The translations under genes were made by a program, and so were the position numbers. The notes below the pieces were generated by a model. The model saw nothing but the letters and a program-made list of their open reading frames with translations, had not been told where the DNA came from and did not search any database. DNA of 64,000 bases from the NCBI GenBank assembly GCA_022376925.1, contig JAIOJX010000004.1:173939501-174003500 (forward strand), given 5' to 3'. This DNA comes from Tragulus kanchil. Taxonomy: Eukaryota; Chordata; Mammalia; Artiodactyla; Tragulidae. This document shows, piece after piece, positions 34,501 to 46,437 of this stretch. Numbering within the stretch: position 1 is the first letter of the stretch; each line of letters begins with the position of its first letter.

Positions 34501-35030
34501 GCAGCGGCAATCAACACAAAAGGTCCAGCTCCATCAGAAGGACCCTGGGTCACGCTCCCATTTTTCCAAATGAAGCAAGTGAAACGACGCTCACAAAGGG
34601 ATGATGGGAGATGGCGGAGGTAACCGGCGGCGAACGCACAGAGGCTTTGATTGGGGCCTCGGAGGATCTGTTTCATTCCTCCGGTCTCAGCCCTCTCCAG
34701 TGAGTAATCAGCTCATTCGAGAGGCCTGAATTCCAGCTACCTGGCTTTGCAGAGACATGAATGCTCTTTTCAAAAATGTGGAAAATTAAACCTCCACGCA
34801 CTCAGACCTCTGAATCTGCCTCTCTTCAATCAATACCATTGTTCCCGCTCCTTCGTTCACCTTGAAGCCAGGGCAAGGCACACGCTTAGTCAAGAGGGAA
34901 AAATAGAAGCCGGCCTCTTAAGAGTAAAAGAACAAAGCAAGCAAACCCGAAGAGGAAGGAGGAGGAACGCGTCTCGGGCCCTCCGGGGCAGAGCCGCGGG
35001 CACACCGACCGCCACGCCGGGGATACTCAC

Positions 35031-35146
35031 TCTCACGACCACCACTTGCACGGAGACGTGCTCGGGGAGGTGGATCGCGGCCCGGAAGTGCACGGCCAGG
35101 GCCACGAGGAGGTGCAGGGTGGCCACGAGGTTCTTCCCGTGAATCG
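35031..35146 (-). CDS. PARVB: PARVB exon 6 (116 nt), end of CH1
   Basis: It encodes (A)IHGKNLVATLHLLVALAVHF, then RAAIHLPEHVSVQVVVVR (about residues 173-211), the last helices of CH1 and the start of the inter-domain linker. The acceptor AG is at 35147-35148 and the donor GTGAGTATCC begins at 35030. The first two bases (CG) join the G of exon 5 to give Ala where human has Ser. The exon is single-copy and lies about 130 nt downstream, in transcript sense, of a short TACTAGG-type repeat. Confidence 0.96.
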
Positions 35147-35269
35147 CTGGCGGGGGAGGCAAGATGGGCGCTGTTTTAGATCAGGAGACAGTGTGACCCC
35201 CAGCCCACGCCCCCCAGGGCCGGGAAACCAGCAAGGACCTACAACAGAGCTCAGGGACCTACACTCAGT

Positions 35270-35330
35270 ACTTTGGTACTAGGTAGCTAGTACTAGGTAC
35301 TAGGTACTAGGTATTACTAGGTAATAACCT
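35270..35330. repeat. TACTAGG-type short tandem repeat
   Basis: Five or so units of a TACTAGG/TAGTACTAGG motif lie about 130 nt upstream of the exon 6 acceptor in transcript sense. CTAG and GTAC palindromes in the units could allow hairpins. Confidence 0.85.
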
Positions 35331-35343
35331 AGAAGGAAAAACG

Positions 35344-35550
35344 GGGGCTTCCCCGGTGGCTCGGTGGAGTAAAGAATCCCCCTGCAGTGCAGGAGACGCA
35401 GGAGACACGGGCTCGACTTTTGGGCTGGGAAGATCCCCTGAAGGAGGGCATGGCAACCCACTCCAGTGCTCTTGCCTGGAGAGCCCCATGGACAGAGGAG
35501 CCTGGGGGGCTACAGTCAGAGACGACTGAAACAACTGAGCACACATAAAG
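35344..35550 (+). mobile_element. Bov-tA SINE
   Basis: It starts GGGGCTTCCCCGGTGGCTCG, shows CAACCCACTCCAGTGCTCTT and GACAGAGGAGCCTGGGGGGC, and loses part of its 3' end. Confidence 0.93.
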
Positions 35551-35559
35551 AAAAAATAT

Positions 35560-35660
35560 TTTCAAAAATGCGTATGTATGTATATAGAACAGCACCTCTC
35601 CGATGTACACCTGAAACCAAGCCAACGTCGTACATCAACTGTACCTCAATGTGAACAGAA
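35560..35660 (+). mobile_element. L1 3'-end fragment
   Basis: GTACACCTGAAACCAAGCCA, followed by CAACTGTACCTCAAT, resembles the end of artiodactyl L1 elements. Confidence 0.65.
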
Positions 35661-36870
35661 CAGGGGGAGAGAAGGCAATGGAGATGCTGAGCACAAGTGA
35701 GACCTCAGGGAAAACCACAGGCGGAACCACAGGCCACGGAAATGTGGAGAGAGTGGAGGCGCATCCCGTGTGAGTTTAGTTACTTTAGTTCTGGCTCCCA
35801 ATTTTTCTTTCCTGTTGGCCTCAGAGGACTCACGCAGCCGCTGTTCAAAGCGTGCTGTTTCTACAAGGAGTGAACCGCATGCTAAGGAGGAGAGGGAACG
35901 AGCCGGAACGTGCGGGCGGCCCAGGGGAAGGAAAAGACCAGGGAAAGAGGGTCACCTGGCCACGAGCCCCCACCTATAACGTACATTCTTACCTAAGGGC
36001 TTACAAATCCTCCCTCTACGCAATCAAGCGTCTCCGCGGGGAGGCTAGACAGGGAGAGCAGGGCTGGGGTGAGATGCGGCTCTGCCTGCCCGGGGCCCTG
36101 GCTGCCCCCCACCCCCCGGCGCTCCTCCAGGATGGGGCACAGGCGTGTTCACACCATCCTGTGCAAGGCTCCACCAGTTCCCTTCCCCAGCCCTGCACCC
36201 AGGAGGGGGCCTCAATCTGTGCTCGGTCTCCACGCCAAGACGCCGGCGGAATCTGACAGCAGCCTCGTCTCGGCCGAGCGCAGGGAACCCAGGCGGCAGG
36301 GAGAGCCTCTAGGCCGCACCCTGGCCACCCTGCCCTGGGGACGGGGCTGCGGGAGGGGCAGCAGGAGCAAGCCCTTCCCAGTCTCTGCGGTCAGCGCCTC
36401 ACTTCCGGCTTTATATCCCGGCCAGAAATACCGGGATGGCCCTCGCAGCCTAACGCCAGAGAGCTCGGTGGCGTATCTGGGGATCAGCCTGAACCCCCCA
36501 CCCCGAGGGCCTGCCTCGGCGAATCACCAGTCACACCACCCGCTGGTGTCCGGGGTGAAGGTTCCCCCAAGGGGCCCGCAGCGCTGCTTCTGCCTTTTAA
36601 CCCAAGCCCCGCCCTTCCTCGGGAGGTCTCCCCTGACCCACCAGAAGCCACCCCTCTCCTCTCGGAGGCCTGGGGACATCGGAGCCGCGCAGGCGTGCCT
36701 GAGCCCCTTACCCACGGGCCCCCGGGAGCAGGGGTCCCTCCGCCCCCCGCTCCTGGCTGCCTGCGTCAAGAGCCGGCGTGGGGCCGGCCGGACCCGCCGG
36801 TGAATGACGAGGCGGGAGGCTCGAAGGCCAGGCTCCCCGGCTCCCCGGCCGCGACCCGGCGGCAGCTCAC

Positions 36871-37011
36871 CGTCCACGGTCCACTGGAGCGGCCGGCTGT
36901 GGGGCCGCAGCTGCTCCTGCACCGCCTCCAGCACCGTCTGCAGCTTCTGCCTCTGCCCGATCTCCGACTGGGTCACCTCGGCCACGTTCAGCTTGCAGTC
37001 GGCCAGCTTTT
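36871..37011 (-). CDS. PARVB: PARVB exon 5, left copy (141 nt)
   Basis: It encodes EKLADCKLNVAEVTQSEIGQ, then RQKLQTVLEAV and a divergent segment ending WTVD (about residues 126-173), the middle of CH1. The acceptor AG is at 37012-37013 and the donor GTGAGC begins at 36870. It starts with AA, completing the Glu codon from exon 4, and ends with a G that makes GCG (Ala) with exon 6. The stretch QEQLRPHSRPLQ differs more from the human protein than neighbouring exons do. A second, base-identical copy lies 1,060 nt to the right. Confidence 0.95.
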
Positions 37012-37930
37012 CTGCAACGAGAGGCACAGGGACAGCGTCAGGAAAAGCTGGAGGGACTCAGGGCCTCCGGGTCAACGGCTGCAGCGAGGCCTCCCCACCC
37101 GCCACCGCCTGGCGGAGTGGAGCGGACCGTCCCCACCGCGGGGCCCGCCAGGACGCGGAGCCACGGAGCTCCCAGCGCGCGGGTCACTCCTGCTCCTTCG
37201 AGAATCACGCCCGCCAGAAAGGGCGCCGGGCCCTTCAAGGATTAAAGGCTGGGCGTCCCACCTGGGACCACAGAGAGGGGACAAGTGGCCTCGAGGTACG
37301 GCGGGGAGGCGAGGAGGGGCTTGCGGGGCGGGGGCCGGAGGTGAGGAGGCTGGGCCAGCGGGTTCCAGGGGGAGAGGACTCTGATGAGGGAACAGCGAGG
37401 CCTCCGACGTGGCCCCCGCCTCCCCGCACCCGCATGCCCCGCTCGCCCTTCTCTAACGCTCGGGCAGCGCGCGAGGAGGCCCGTGACGCAGGCAGGCCCC
37501 TGCGACCGCGTCCCCCCCAGAGCGAGCACGATGCCCTCGGGAGGAGCCGGCGGGCTCGGTCAGGTCTGCTCAGGATTCAGCTGCGGAGACTAAGCCCAGC
37601 CTGCGGCCTCCGCGCCCTCTGGCGCCGCACCCTGCTGAGCGCAGGCGAGGAGGGCACCCAGGCTCCCCGCCATCCGCTTCCTCGGGAGGTCTCCTGACCC
37701 ACCAGAAGCCACCCCTCTCCTCTCGGAGGCCTGGGGACATCGGAGCGCGCAGGCGTGCCTGAGCCCCTTACCCACGGGCCCCCGGGAGCAGGGGTCCCTC
37801 CGCCCCCCGCTCCTGGCTGCCTGCGTCAAGAGCCGGCGTGGGGCCGGCCGGACCCGCCGGTGAATGACGAGGCGGGAGGCTCGAAGGCCAGGCTCCCCGG
37901 CTCCCCGGCCGCGACCCGGCGGCAGCTCAC

Positions 37931-38071
37931 CGTCCACGGTCCACTGGAGCGGCCGGCTGTGGGGCCGCAGCTGCTCCTGCACCGCCTCCAGCACCGTCTG
38001 CAGCTTCTGCCTCTGCCCGATCTCCGACTGGGTCACCTCGGCCACGTTCAGCTTGCAGTCGGCCAGCTTTT
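37931..38071 (-). CDS. PARVB: PARVB exon 5, right copy (141 nt, duplicated)
   Basis: This copy is identical in sequence and splice sites to 36871-37011, inside the right-hand unit of a 1.06-kb tandem duplication. Because the exon begins at phase 1 and ends at phase 1, splicing both copies would stay in frame and add 47 residues within CH1, which would very likely break the fold. No known parvin has this. I treat it as a redundant assembly copy; which of the two is the extra cannot be told from sequence. Confidence 0.85.
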
Positions 38072-38696
38072 CTGCAACGAGAGGCACAGGGACAGCGTCA
38101 GGAAAAGCTGGAGGGACTCAGGGCCTCCGGGTCAACGGCTGCAGCGAGGCCTCCCCACCCGCCACCGCCTGGCGGAGTGGAGCGGACCGTCCCCACCGCG
38201 GGGCCCGCCAGGACGCGGAGCCACGGAGCTCCCAGCGCGCGGGTCACTCCTGCTCCTTCGAGAATCACGCCCGCCAGAAAGGGCGCCGGGCCCTTCAAGG
38301 ATTAAAGGCTGGGCGTCCCACCTGGGACCACAGAGAGGGGACAAGTGGCCTCGAGGTACGGCGGGGAGGCGAGGAGGGGCTTGCGGGGCGGGGGCCGGAG
38401 GTGAGGAGGCTGGGCCAGCGGGTTCCAGGGGGAGAGGACTCTGATGAGGGAACAGCGAGGCCTCCGACGTGGCCCCCGCCTCCCCGCACCCGCATGCCCC
38501 GCTCGCCCTTCTCTAACGCTCGGGCAGCGCGCGAGGAGGCCCGTGACGCAGGCAGGCCCCTGCGACCGCGTCCCCCCCAGAGCGAGCACGATGCCCTCGG
38601 GAGGAGCCGGCGGGCTCGGTCAGGTCTGCTCAGGATTCAGCTGCGGAGACTAAGCCCAGCCTGCGGCCTCCGCGCCCTCTGGCGCCGCACCCTGCT

Positions 38697-40924
38697 GAGC
38701 GCAGGCGAGGAGGGCACCCAGGCTCCCCGCCATCCGCGCGCTGCCACGGGTCTCCTCCGCCAAGCAGCGGGCGGCACCCCACAGGACATCCTGAGACCAG
38801 GAGCCCCGAGGGGGACGGCAGAGGCCGGGCACGCCTGACGCGCCCAAGCCTTGGGCACGGAACTGCCGGGGCGGCCCTGGCGGAGGGCAGGGGCAGAGGC
38901 CGGCGCGGCCAGGCCGGGCCCAGGCAGGGCTTCCGTTGGGCAAGCGGTCCCAGCAAGGTTCTGTTTAAGGCGTTTTCTCCAGAGGCCCTGCTCCTTCAGC
39001 AAGGTCTCCCGCATCCCCCACCCCAAGGAGAACAGCAAGTTTAACGGTCCCCTTCAGGGTCCGATCGCTAGCCGGCAGCGTCCGGCGGGCTCAGGACACT
39101 CGTTCATTCACATACAAAACAGCAACCGAGCACCTGCCATGTGCCGGCCCCGTCCTAGGGCCGGAAGCAGCACAGGCAGGAGAGGGCTCTGCTGGGGGCC
39201 GCCACACCCGAAGAGCGTCAGCGCGTGGGGGGCAGGCCGTGCTGATGGCCAAACAAAGTGGCTCAAGAGAAGATGGAGATGATTCCCGTGTACACTTTGA
39301 TTTCCCTCCATCTGTATCCAGGTCCGAGCTGAATGACCCACCGCTATTTGTCCAACCCCTGCTCAGTCGTGCCCAGCTCTGCTCTTCCCTGGCTCCACCA
39401 GGCTGCAGCCCGCCCAGGTCCTCTGCTCCTGGGGCTTTCCTAATGGCAGTACTGGACTGGATTGCCGTCCAGGTGTCCACATGAGCCCCCTTGAGAATAC
39501 AGGAGGTTCTCAGGCGCTCAACAGCCAGGGACGGGGTGGAGCCGGGGCCTCTGGGGAAGGAGGGAGGGCTGTGCAGAGAGCCCGGTGGTCCGTGCCTCAC
39601 CCCCTGGGAGAGACGGGGAGCCCAGCAGGTCTCTGCTGTCCCTTCCAGCCAAACCTGCAGCCTGACCGTGGCTGTGACAACCCGGGGCGGGAGGCGTCGT
39701 CGATGGAGAAGGGAAGGAAGCCGCAGGACGAGTGATGTAAACACCGAGATTGCTTCCGCGCCGTCCTGGTGTGTCAGCTGGCCAGTCTCCCTGAGCCCCG
39801 CTCCTCGGCGCCGAGCGCAGGCGGAGGGCACCCAGGCTCCCCGCCATCCGCGCGCTGCCACGGGTCTCCTCCGCCAAGCAGCGGGCGGCACCCCACAGGA
39901 CATCCTGAGACCAGGAGCCCCGAGGGGGACGGCAGAGGCCGGGCACGCCTGACGCGCCCAAGCCTTGGGCACGGAACTGCCGGGGCGGCCCTGGCGGAGG
40001 GCAGGGGCAGAGGCCGGCGCGGCCAGGCCGGGCCCAGGCAGGGCTTCCGTTGGGCAAGCGGTCCCAGCAAGGTTCTGTTTAAGGCGTTTTCTCCAGAGGC
40101 CCTGCTCCTTCAGCAAGGTCTCCCGCATCCCCCACCCCAAGGAGAACAGCAAGTTTAACGGTCCCCTTCAGGGTCCGATCGCTAGCCGGCAGCGTCCGGC
40201 GGGCTCAGGACACTCGTTCATTCACATACAAAACAGCAACCGAGCACCTGCCATGTGCCGGCCCCGTCCTAGGGCCGGAAGCAGCACAGGCAGGAGAGGG
40301 CTCTGCTGGGGGCCGCCACACCCGAAGAGCGTCAGCGCGTGGGGGGCAGGCCGTGCTGATGGCCAAACAAAGTGGCTCAAGAGAAGATGGAGATGATTCC
40401 CGTGTACACTTTGATTTCCCTCCATCTGTATCCAGGTCCGAGCTGAATGACCCACCGCTATTTGTCCAACCCCTGCTCAGTCGTGCCCAGCTCTGCTCTT
40501 CCCTGGCTCCACCAGGCTGCAGCCCGCCCAGGTCCTCTGCTCCTGGGGCTTTCCTAATGGCAGTACTGGACTGGATTGCCGTCCAGGTGTCCACATGAGC
40601 CCCCTTGAGAATACAGGAGGTTCTCAGGCGCTCAACAGCCAGGGACGGGGTGGAGCCGGGGCCTCTGGGGAAGGAGGGAGGGCTGTGCAGAGAGCCCGGT
40701 GGTCCGTGCCTCACCCCCTGGGAGAGACGGGGAGCCCAGCAGGTCTCTGCTGTCCCTTCCAGCCAAACCTGCAGCCTGACCGTGGCTGTGACAACCCGGG
40801 GCGGGAGGCGTCGTCGATGGAGAAGGGAAGGAAGCCGCAGGACGAGTGATGTAAACACCGAGATTGCTTCCGCGCCGTCCTGGTGTGTCAGCTGGCCAGT
40901 CTCCCTGAGCCCCGCTCCTCGGCG
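38697..40924. repeat. Tandem duplication 12 (offset about 1,114 nt)
   Basis: Units are 38697-39812 and 39813-40924. Its left end overlaps the right end of duplication 11 by about 40 nt, so that stretch occurs three times. There are no exons inside. Confidence 0.95.
39100..39170 (-). mobile_element. L2-like 3' relic
   Basis: GTTCATTCACATACAAAACA, then GAGCACCTGCCATGTGCCGG, matches the reverse complement of the L2 3' end pattern. It is duplicated at 40213-40283. Confidence 0.6.
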
Positions 40925-43900
40925 CGCCGACAGCCTCACCTGGTCCTCCCTCTCTGTCCACGTCCTCCTTCCTCCTCCTAAACGGACGCCAGTCTGCCGG
41001 GCTCAGGGCCCACCCCCGCGATCTCATCTTTACTATGAGACACCGTCTCCAACTTCAGTCACGTTCTGAGGTCTTAGGAATTCAGGGGAAACAACTCAGT
41101 CCATAACAGAAAACAAGGGTGCTGGCCGAGCCTGGGGCTGCCCGCAGCTGCCGCTCAGAAGCTCCCCCGTGCAGGAGAGGGGAGGCCCCTGCCGCCCGCA
41201 TCGGCAGCAGCCCCCGCTGCCTGCCTGATGCAGGAGAGGCCCCGGGCTTTGGCATGGCCGGGACCCATCTCTCCCGCGCACGGAAGGAGCCAGAGGAAGA
41301 GGGGGCGGACGCTCGGAGGTGGCAGGAAAGCACGGGAGAGTGTGGGGCTGTGGAGGCTTATTACCGGAGGAAGGGCCGGCCTTTCCCAAGGAGAAGGGAC
41401 AGCCGTGAGCCAGGGCGGGACAGCAGCCCACGCGGGGGCCCTCAAAGCTCCAGCGTGGGCACCGCCACTGCCCACAGGTGGGCCACCTGCGCCACACTGC
41501 CCACACAGGAGCGCTGCAGCCCTGGACCTGCCCTGGCGGCGGGGCTGGCAGCGGCTCCCGGAATCGACCCTTCGTCTGGAGGCCTAGGGGTGACCCCCTG
41601 CCAGTCCAGCCCAGGGGTCTGCTCTCCCTCCGCCTCTCCCTCCTCCTCCTCCTTTATCCCTCCCCTGGACCCTTCAGAGTCCTGTGCTGGCCCTTCCTCT
41701 GCCCACTGACCCCGCCAGAGCCCAGTCCCCAGACCTCTTCTCTCTACAGATGCCCAGAAGACGTCCGCGCTGGCCTTGGCATTCAGCCCAAATCTCCCAT
41801 TTGGTTTTAGCTTCTGCCTCTGCAAACAGCTCCACGTCTCCATCAGCGCCAGTCCTGGCAGCCCGGGCCCAGGGTCGGGCCAGCCCTCAGGAGTGTAACA
41901 ACAGCGATCCTACGACCCTGCAAGCCCTCGTGAGGTCCCGTAACTACCTGGGTCATCTCCGCCACTGTTCTCTTCTCCAAACGAGGGCTGGGTCAGACCA
42001 CTGGATACACAGGGGAGGTCAGAGCTGCGTTATCAAGGGGCGCTTAGGCAGGAGATTCAAACGGGATGGAACTGCAGCTGCTTCAGGATAAAACAGCTGG
42101 GCCGACATCAGCCACTTGTGACACGTCACAGACAGCAAAACGGACGAGGCGGGACTCACGGATGACCGCAGCCACTTCAGGGCAAGGGCCGCGTTTGCGG
42201 AGGCCAGCTGAAGAGGAGACCCAGGATCCTGCGTTATCCTGGCACCACTGGCCCCCCTGAAGAAGGGACCGAAAGGGTGCGCCCGGAGCAGACAGGGACT
42301 TCTCACGGGCACCTGCTCTGCGGTGGCCCTCTGACCCCACGCCAGGGGAGCTGGCCTCATCACAGAGCCGGTCCTGCGACCCCGAGAGCCGCACTCCCGG
42401 GATCCCACGGCTGGATCCACGGCTGAGGGACACAGTCTGTCAAGTGGCCGGGTGAGGGGAGCCACCGCGGCATGCAGGAAGAGCACCACGCGTCTCTGCT
42501 TGCTTCTGAACATACTGGAGAGGATCTCCTTAGGGCGGTGAGGAACGCAGCCGTGCAAAGCACGGTTTCAGGAAGCAGCCCCGTCACCCGCAGCCGAGCC
42601 CGCGCGTCGGGCGTCGGGGAAGCTGGGCCTCTGCAGGGAGGGGGGGACGCGGAGGCCCCGGCAGCTCCCCGTGCAGGCGCCTGGTGGACGACGTCAGCCC
42701 TCCTCCGGGCTTCTCACCGGAAAGTGAGCCTCGATCGCCACGAAGGTCCAGCTCGATCGGCTCAGGGCCATCTGACACCTGACAGAGCTGAGACGGCTGT
42801 GCGGCGATACAGGACCAAACAGCAAAGCTCCAACCGGCACTTCTAAGGGTCCAGTGGCGCCCGTCCCGCGACGCTCGCAGTGACCGCCAGACCTACCCTT
42901 GCCCCGGAGAGGCTCGCTCTGAGCCGGGAGCGCTCAGCCTCGCCGGGCGGAGGCGGGCGTCTTGGTCCAGGGCATCCGGCCAGACGCGGAATCTGGAACA
43001 CGCTCTGAGCGGGTGACCCCGTCCCACGGCACTAACCGCCCCGCCGCCACCCTGACCCGCAGCGGGCCTGGCGGGGTGGGCGTCTCAGCCCCGACAGCCC
43101 CCCGACGCCACTCCCGAGAGCGCTCTCGTCCACGGCGGTTCAGGCCACAGTCCTGGCCGTCCGCCCTCGCGCCTCCGGCAGCCTTCACTTCCAAAACACC
43201 CTCCACGTCCACCCCACACCGAGCCACCCCCGCTGGCCCGGGAGCTGCGACAGGGCCCCAACGGACCCCCAGGTCCCCGTCCTGACCCGCCTCCCCTCCA
43301 TTCTGCATCCAGAAGCCCAAGCGACCTTTGAAAGCTCTAACAGACCTCGTCGCTGTGCTGCCCAAACCCTCAGGTGGCTTCCTGTCACGTGTGATAAACG
43401 CCTCCGTCCCCCAGGGCTGGACATGCTCCGGCCCCACCTGTCCACCCCCGCCTCCTTCCGCTGCTCATTCAACACCGCGCGCGCTTCCCCTCTCTGAGTC
43501 CCGGCCGGGAGCAGGGCGAGGGTTCTTCCTACGCCAACCACGCAGAGGCCTGCCGGAGCGCAGCTCCCCGAGGCGGCCCCTGACCGCCCGGCCCCTCCAC
43601 CCCAGCCAGCCCCACGGCCCTGGAAACCTCTCTGGCTCTCTCCCGAGCCTCTCTCTCTCTCTCGGCCACACCCTGCAGCTTGGGGAGCCTCAGATTCCAG
43701 ACCAGGGATGGAACCCATGCCCGCTCCAGAGGAAGTGTGGAACTATGACCGGGGGCCTCCGGGGAACTCCTGGGAAGCGTTAGTTTGTGTTTAGGTTGAC
43801 TCAGCACACCAAGGCTCCCTGTCCGGCATTGGGGTGGGGCACGGGGACCTCCCCTCCTCTCTCTGCTATGTCTCCACACCCGTCACACGTAGGCCAAAGA

Positions 43901-44728
43901 TACACATTCAGCAAACGAAACATTAGCCAGATTCAACGCAACGTCTTCTCCCTCCTCTCGCGCTTTCTAAGGACTGAGCACGGACCACACCACCAGAGCC
44001 AGGGACGTGGCACAGTCCCCTCCCCACAGCCACCCAGGATCTCCCCAGGGACTCGTCTTGTCTATAAGAGCCGCTGGGCAGGGTGTGCCAACCTGCCCGC
44101 GGGGACCCGGGCGCTAGGCAGGACCCGGAGGCTGGCCGAGGCCACAGTCCAGGCAGCCACAGAGGTTGTGGCCTGCAGGTTTGGGGTCTGCCCCGCCTCC
44201 CACCCCGGTTTGCCTTCCCTCCGTGTCTCTCCCCACCTAAAGCACCCCGTAAACCCCAGGTGCCTGAGTCGGACCCCCAGCACAGCCCTGCGGGGTGGAG
44301 CGTGACCCCCGCCTGGTGCAGGCCCTGCCCGGGAGAAGCAGCCCCCCAGGTGGTCTGGGGAGACCTTGCCCAGGATGGCAGGTGTCTGTGGGGTCATCAG
44401 GGACAAGGAGTGTGAACACATGAGCCCAGAGACCTGAGCCCAGGTCCACACCCCACCCACGCCGGGATGCACGTTAGGAGGTCAGTTATCCCCACGGACA
44501 AGGGGACACCGCGTCCTCCAGGCCACCCTCGCAGGGACCTGTGGACATCCACCCGAGAGGCCAGGTGACCTGGGGGCCAAAAGAAGCTGAGGGCCCAGGG
44601 GTACACCACCTGGGAGCCGAGGGTTCAGGGCTATGGCTTACGGAGAAGTGACCAGTGTCACCAGGCAGAGCATCGTGCGGTCCAGCCCCAGGTCACCCCT
44701 CGAGGTGGCCGCCCCGCTGGGGACTCAC

Positions 44729-44831
44729 CCAGGAGCTTCTGCAGCACCTGCCCGTCATACAGGTCTTCCTCCAGCTGCTTCACGATGATCCTCTCCTCCA
44801 CCAGCACGTCGTTGATCCAGTCGATGAGAAC
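44729..44831 (-). CDS. PARVB: PARVB exon 4 (103 nt), core of CH1
   Basis: It encodes VLIDWINDVLVEERIIVKQL followed by EEDLYDGQVLQKLL (about residues 92-125), the start of the first calponin-homology domain, including the characteristic DLYDG(Q)VL segment. The acceptor AG is at 44832-44833 after a CTGC tract, and the donor GTGAGT begins at 44728. The exon starts in phase 0 and ends in phase 1 with a lone G. This is the only copy: the nearby 45.07-47.35 kb duplication does not include it. Confidence 0.97.
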
Positions 44832-45289
44832 CTGCAGGGAGACAGCAGTCAGGACCCTGCCCGCTGATGCCTCGAGGCCCCGGCAGCGACCAGAGCGGGC
44901 GCAGAGACAGAGGGCCCCCGGGGCAGGGGCCGGGCAAGTTCTCAGGGAGCGGCTAGCTGCCCCCGCCACCACCCCGGGCAGCCAGGGGTCCCGTGGGATT
45001 CACAAGAGGGCGTGGCCCCTTGGGCAGACTGGCCGCCTCCCAGGAGCTCGGCCGAAGGAAAGGATGGTGTTCGCCACAGCACGGGGGCGAGGGGTCAAAT
45101 GAGGAAAAGTCAGTAACGGGGCCGCCCTCCACGGCCCGAGGCAGGACGTGAAGCGTCCACACCTGTCCTGCCCTCAATATCTGCCTCAAAACCAGGCACG
45201 ATCGCCCTAAACCTACAGCTGTAAAGAGAAAGGGAGCGGAGTGGCCGTTCTTACGGCTCTGAGAGCCTGCTCCCAGGGGCACACTCTGT

Positions 45290-45690
45290 TTTTAAGGCTT
45301 TACGGAGATGGAACTCACACTCCACACGCTTCGCCCTTTCTACGTGTGCGCGACCATCCCGTCATCTGCCGTGGCGCATCCCCACCCCCAAAGGAGGCTC
45401 TGGGCTGCCAGCACTCACTCGCCGTCGACCCCCCACCAGCTCCTGCCAACCACAAAACCAGCTCTCGCGGGCCCTGCCCGCTCTGGATGCATCAGGCCAA
45501 TGGAAGCGCACGGCACGTGACCTTTCGTACCGGGCCGCTCTCACGTATCACGACGTCTTCAAGGGGCACCCACGCAGCAGCAGTGCCAGCACCGCGCCCC
45601 TCACGGCCAAGCCACAGTCCTCTGCACAGAGGGGCACGTGTCACGGATGCGCTCGCCGGCCGACGGGCACGTGGGCCGTCACCGCCTCGG
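45290..45690 (-). mobile_element. Old L1 (L1M-type) 3' relic
   Basis: The plus strand resembles the reverse complement of ancient L1 3' sequence: TTTACGGAGATGGAACTCAC, GCGACCATCCCGTCATCTGC and GTCTTCAAGGGGCACCCACG. Many positions that are usually TG or CA read CG. The second copy is at 46438-46838. Confidence 0.75.
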
Positions 45691-46437
45691 GCTGCCGGCA
45701 GCCACAGTGAACACAGGCAGGCAAGAGTCAGGCGGACACGCGTGCAGCGTCTCTAGCCCAGCCTTTCCTCAGTACGGTTCCCTTCCATTCGGCAAGGAAT
45801 ACATCATAGACGACAGCCTCGACTGTGAGCATATCCACAGAGAAGCAGGACTCCCACCGAACAAAATCCCACTTGGCCCAGGCTGCTTAAGGCACTCCTC
45901 AAAGTGAAACACATGCCCTGAACTAACTGATCAGACATGTACGTGCCCCATCGTCCCCCAGTGGAGCAAAGCCAACACCACCATCTCATCAGTCCCGGTG
46001 ACCCCCTGGACACGGGCAGGGACGGGTCCTCGCGGAGATACACCCAAGGAAGCAGACCCAGGCGCGAGCGTCCTCCGTCTCCCTCCGATCCAGGGCCACC
46101 CGCAACACTGGCCACAGCGTGAGTTTCCTGTGAAGCGATTCTGTTTTCTCGAACTCGGAAATATTACATCAGACACACAATTCCATGAAGAAGAGAATCC
46201 CCAGAGCTCCAGAAAGTTGCGCCACAGCACGGGGGCGAGGGGTCAAATGAGGAAAAGTCAGTAACGGGGCCGCCCTCCACGGCCCGAGGCAGGACGTGAA
46301 GCGTCCACACCTGTCCTGCCCTCAATATCTGCCTCAAAACCAGGCACGATCGCCCTAAACCTACAGCTGTAAAGAGAAAGGGAGCGGAGTGGCCGTTCTT
46401 ACGGCTCTGAGAGCCTGCTCCCAGGGGCACACTCTGT

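Larger units (their letters stand above)
30967..35030 (-). other. PARVB intron 6
   Basis: It holds a BovB 3' fragment at 32126 and duplication 10. The first kilobase (30.97-32.0 kb) is GC-rich, with an old repeat tail near 31610-31685. No independent gene is seen. Confidence 0.8.
35147..36870 (-). other. PARVB intron 5
   Basis: It contains a TACTAGG-type short tandem repeat, a Bov-tA SINE, an L1 3'-end-like piece at 35560-35660, and unique sequence (35.7-36.6 kb). It ends at the left unit of duplication 11. Confidence 0.8.
36614..38737. repeat. Tandem duplication 11 (offset 1,060 nt)
   Basis: Units are 36614-37676 and 37677-38737, carrying exon 5. Copies are identical over the exon and nearly all of the intron; small deletions occur in the first 80 nt of the right unit. 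Confidence 0.95.
38072..44728 (-). other. PARVB intron 4
   Basis: It holds the rest of duplication 11, all of duplication 12 (with an L2-like piece at 39100-39165 and 40213-40280), and then about 3.8 kb (40.93-44.73 kb) of GC-rich sequence with few recognisable repeats. An old repeat relic sits near 41020-41105. No gene is recognised. Confidence 0.8.

Noticed and set aside
36804..38838. Long plus-strand open frames opposite exon 5
   Set aside because: They are antisense shadows of exon 5 and its GC-rich intron, repeated by duplication 11.
39091..40152. A 353-codon open frame on the minus strand
   Set aside because: It crosses the junction of duplication 12 and exists only because unrelated frames are joined there; composition is that of GC-rich intron.
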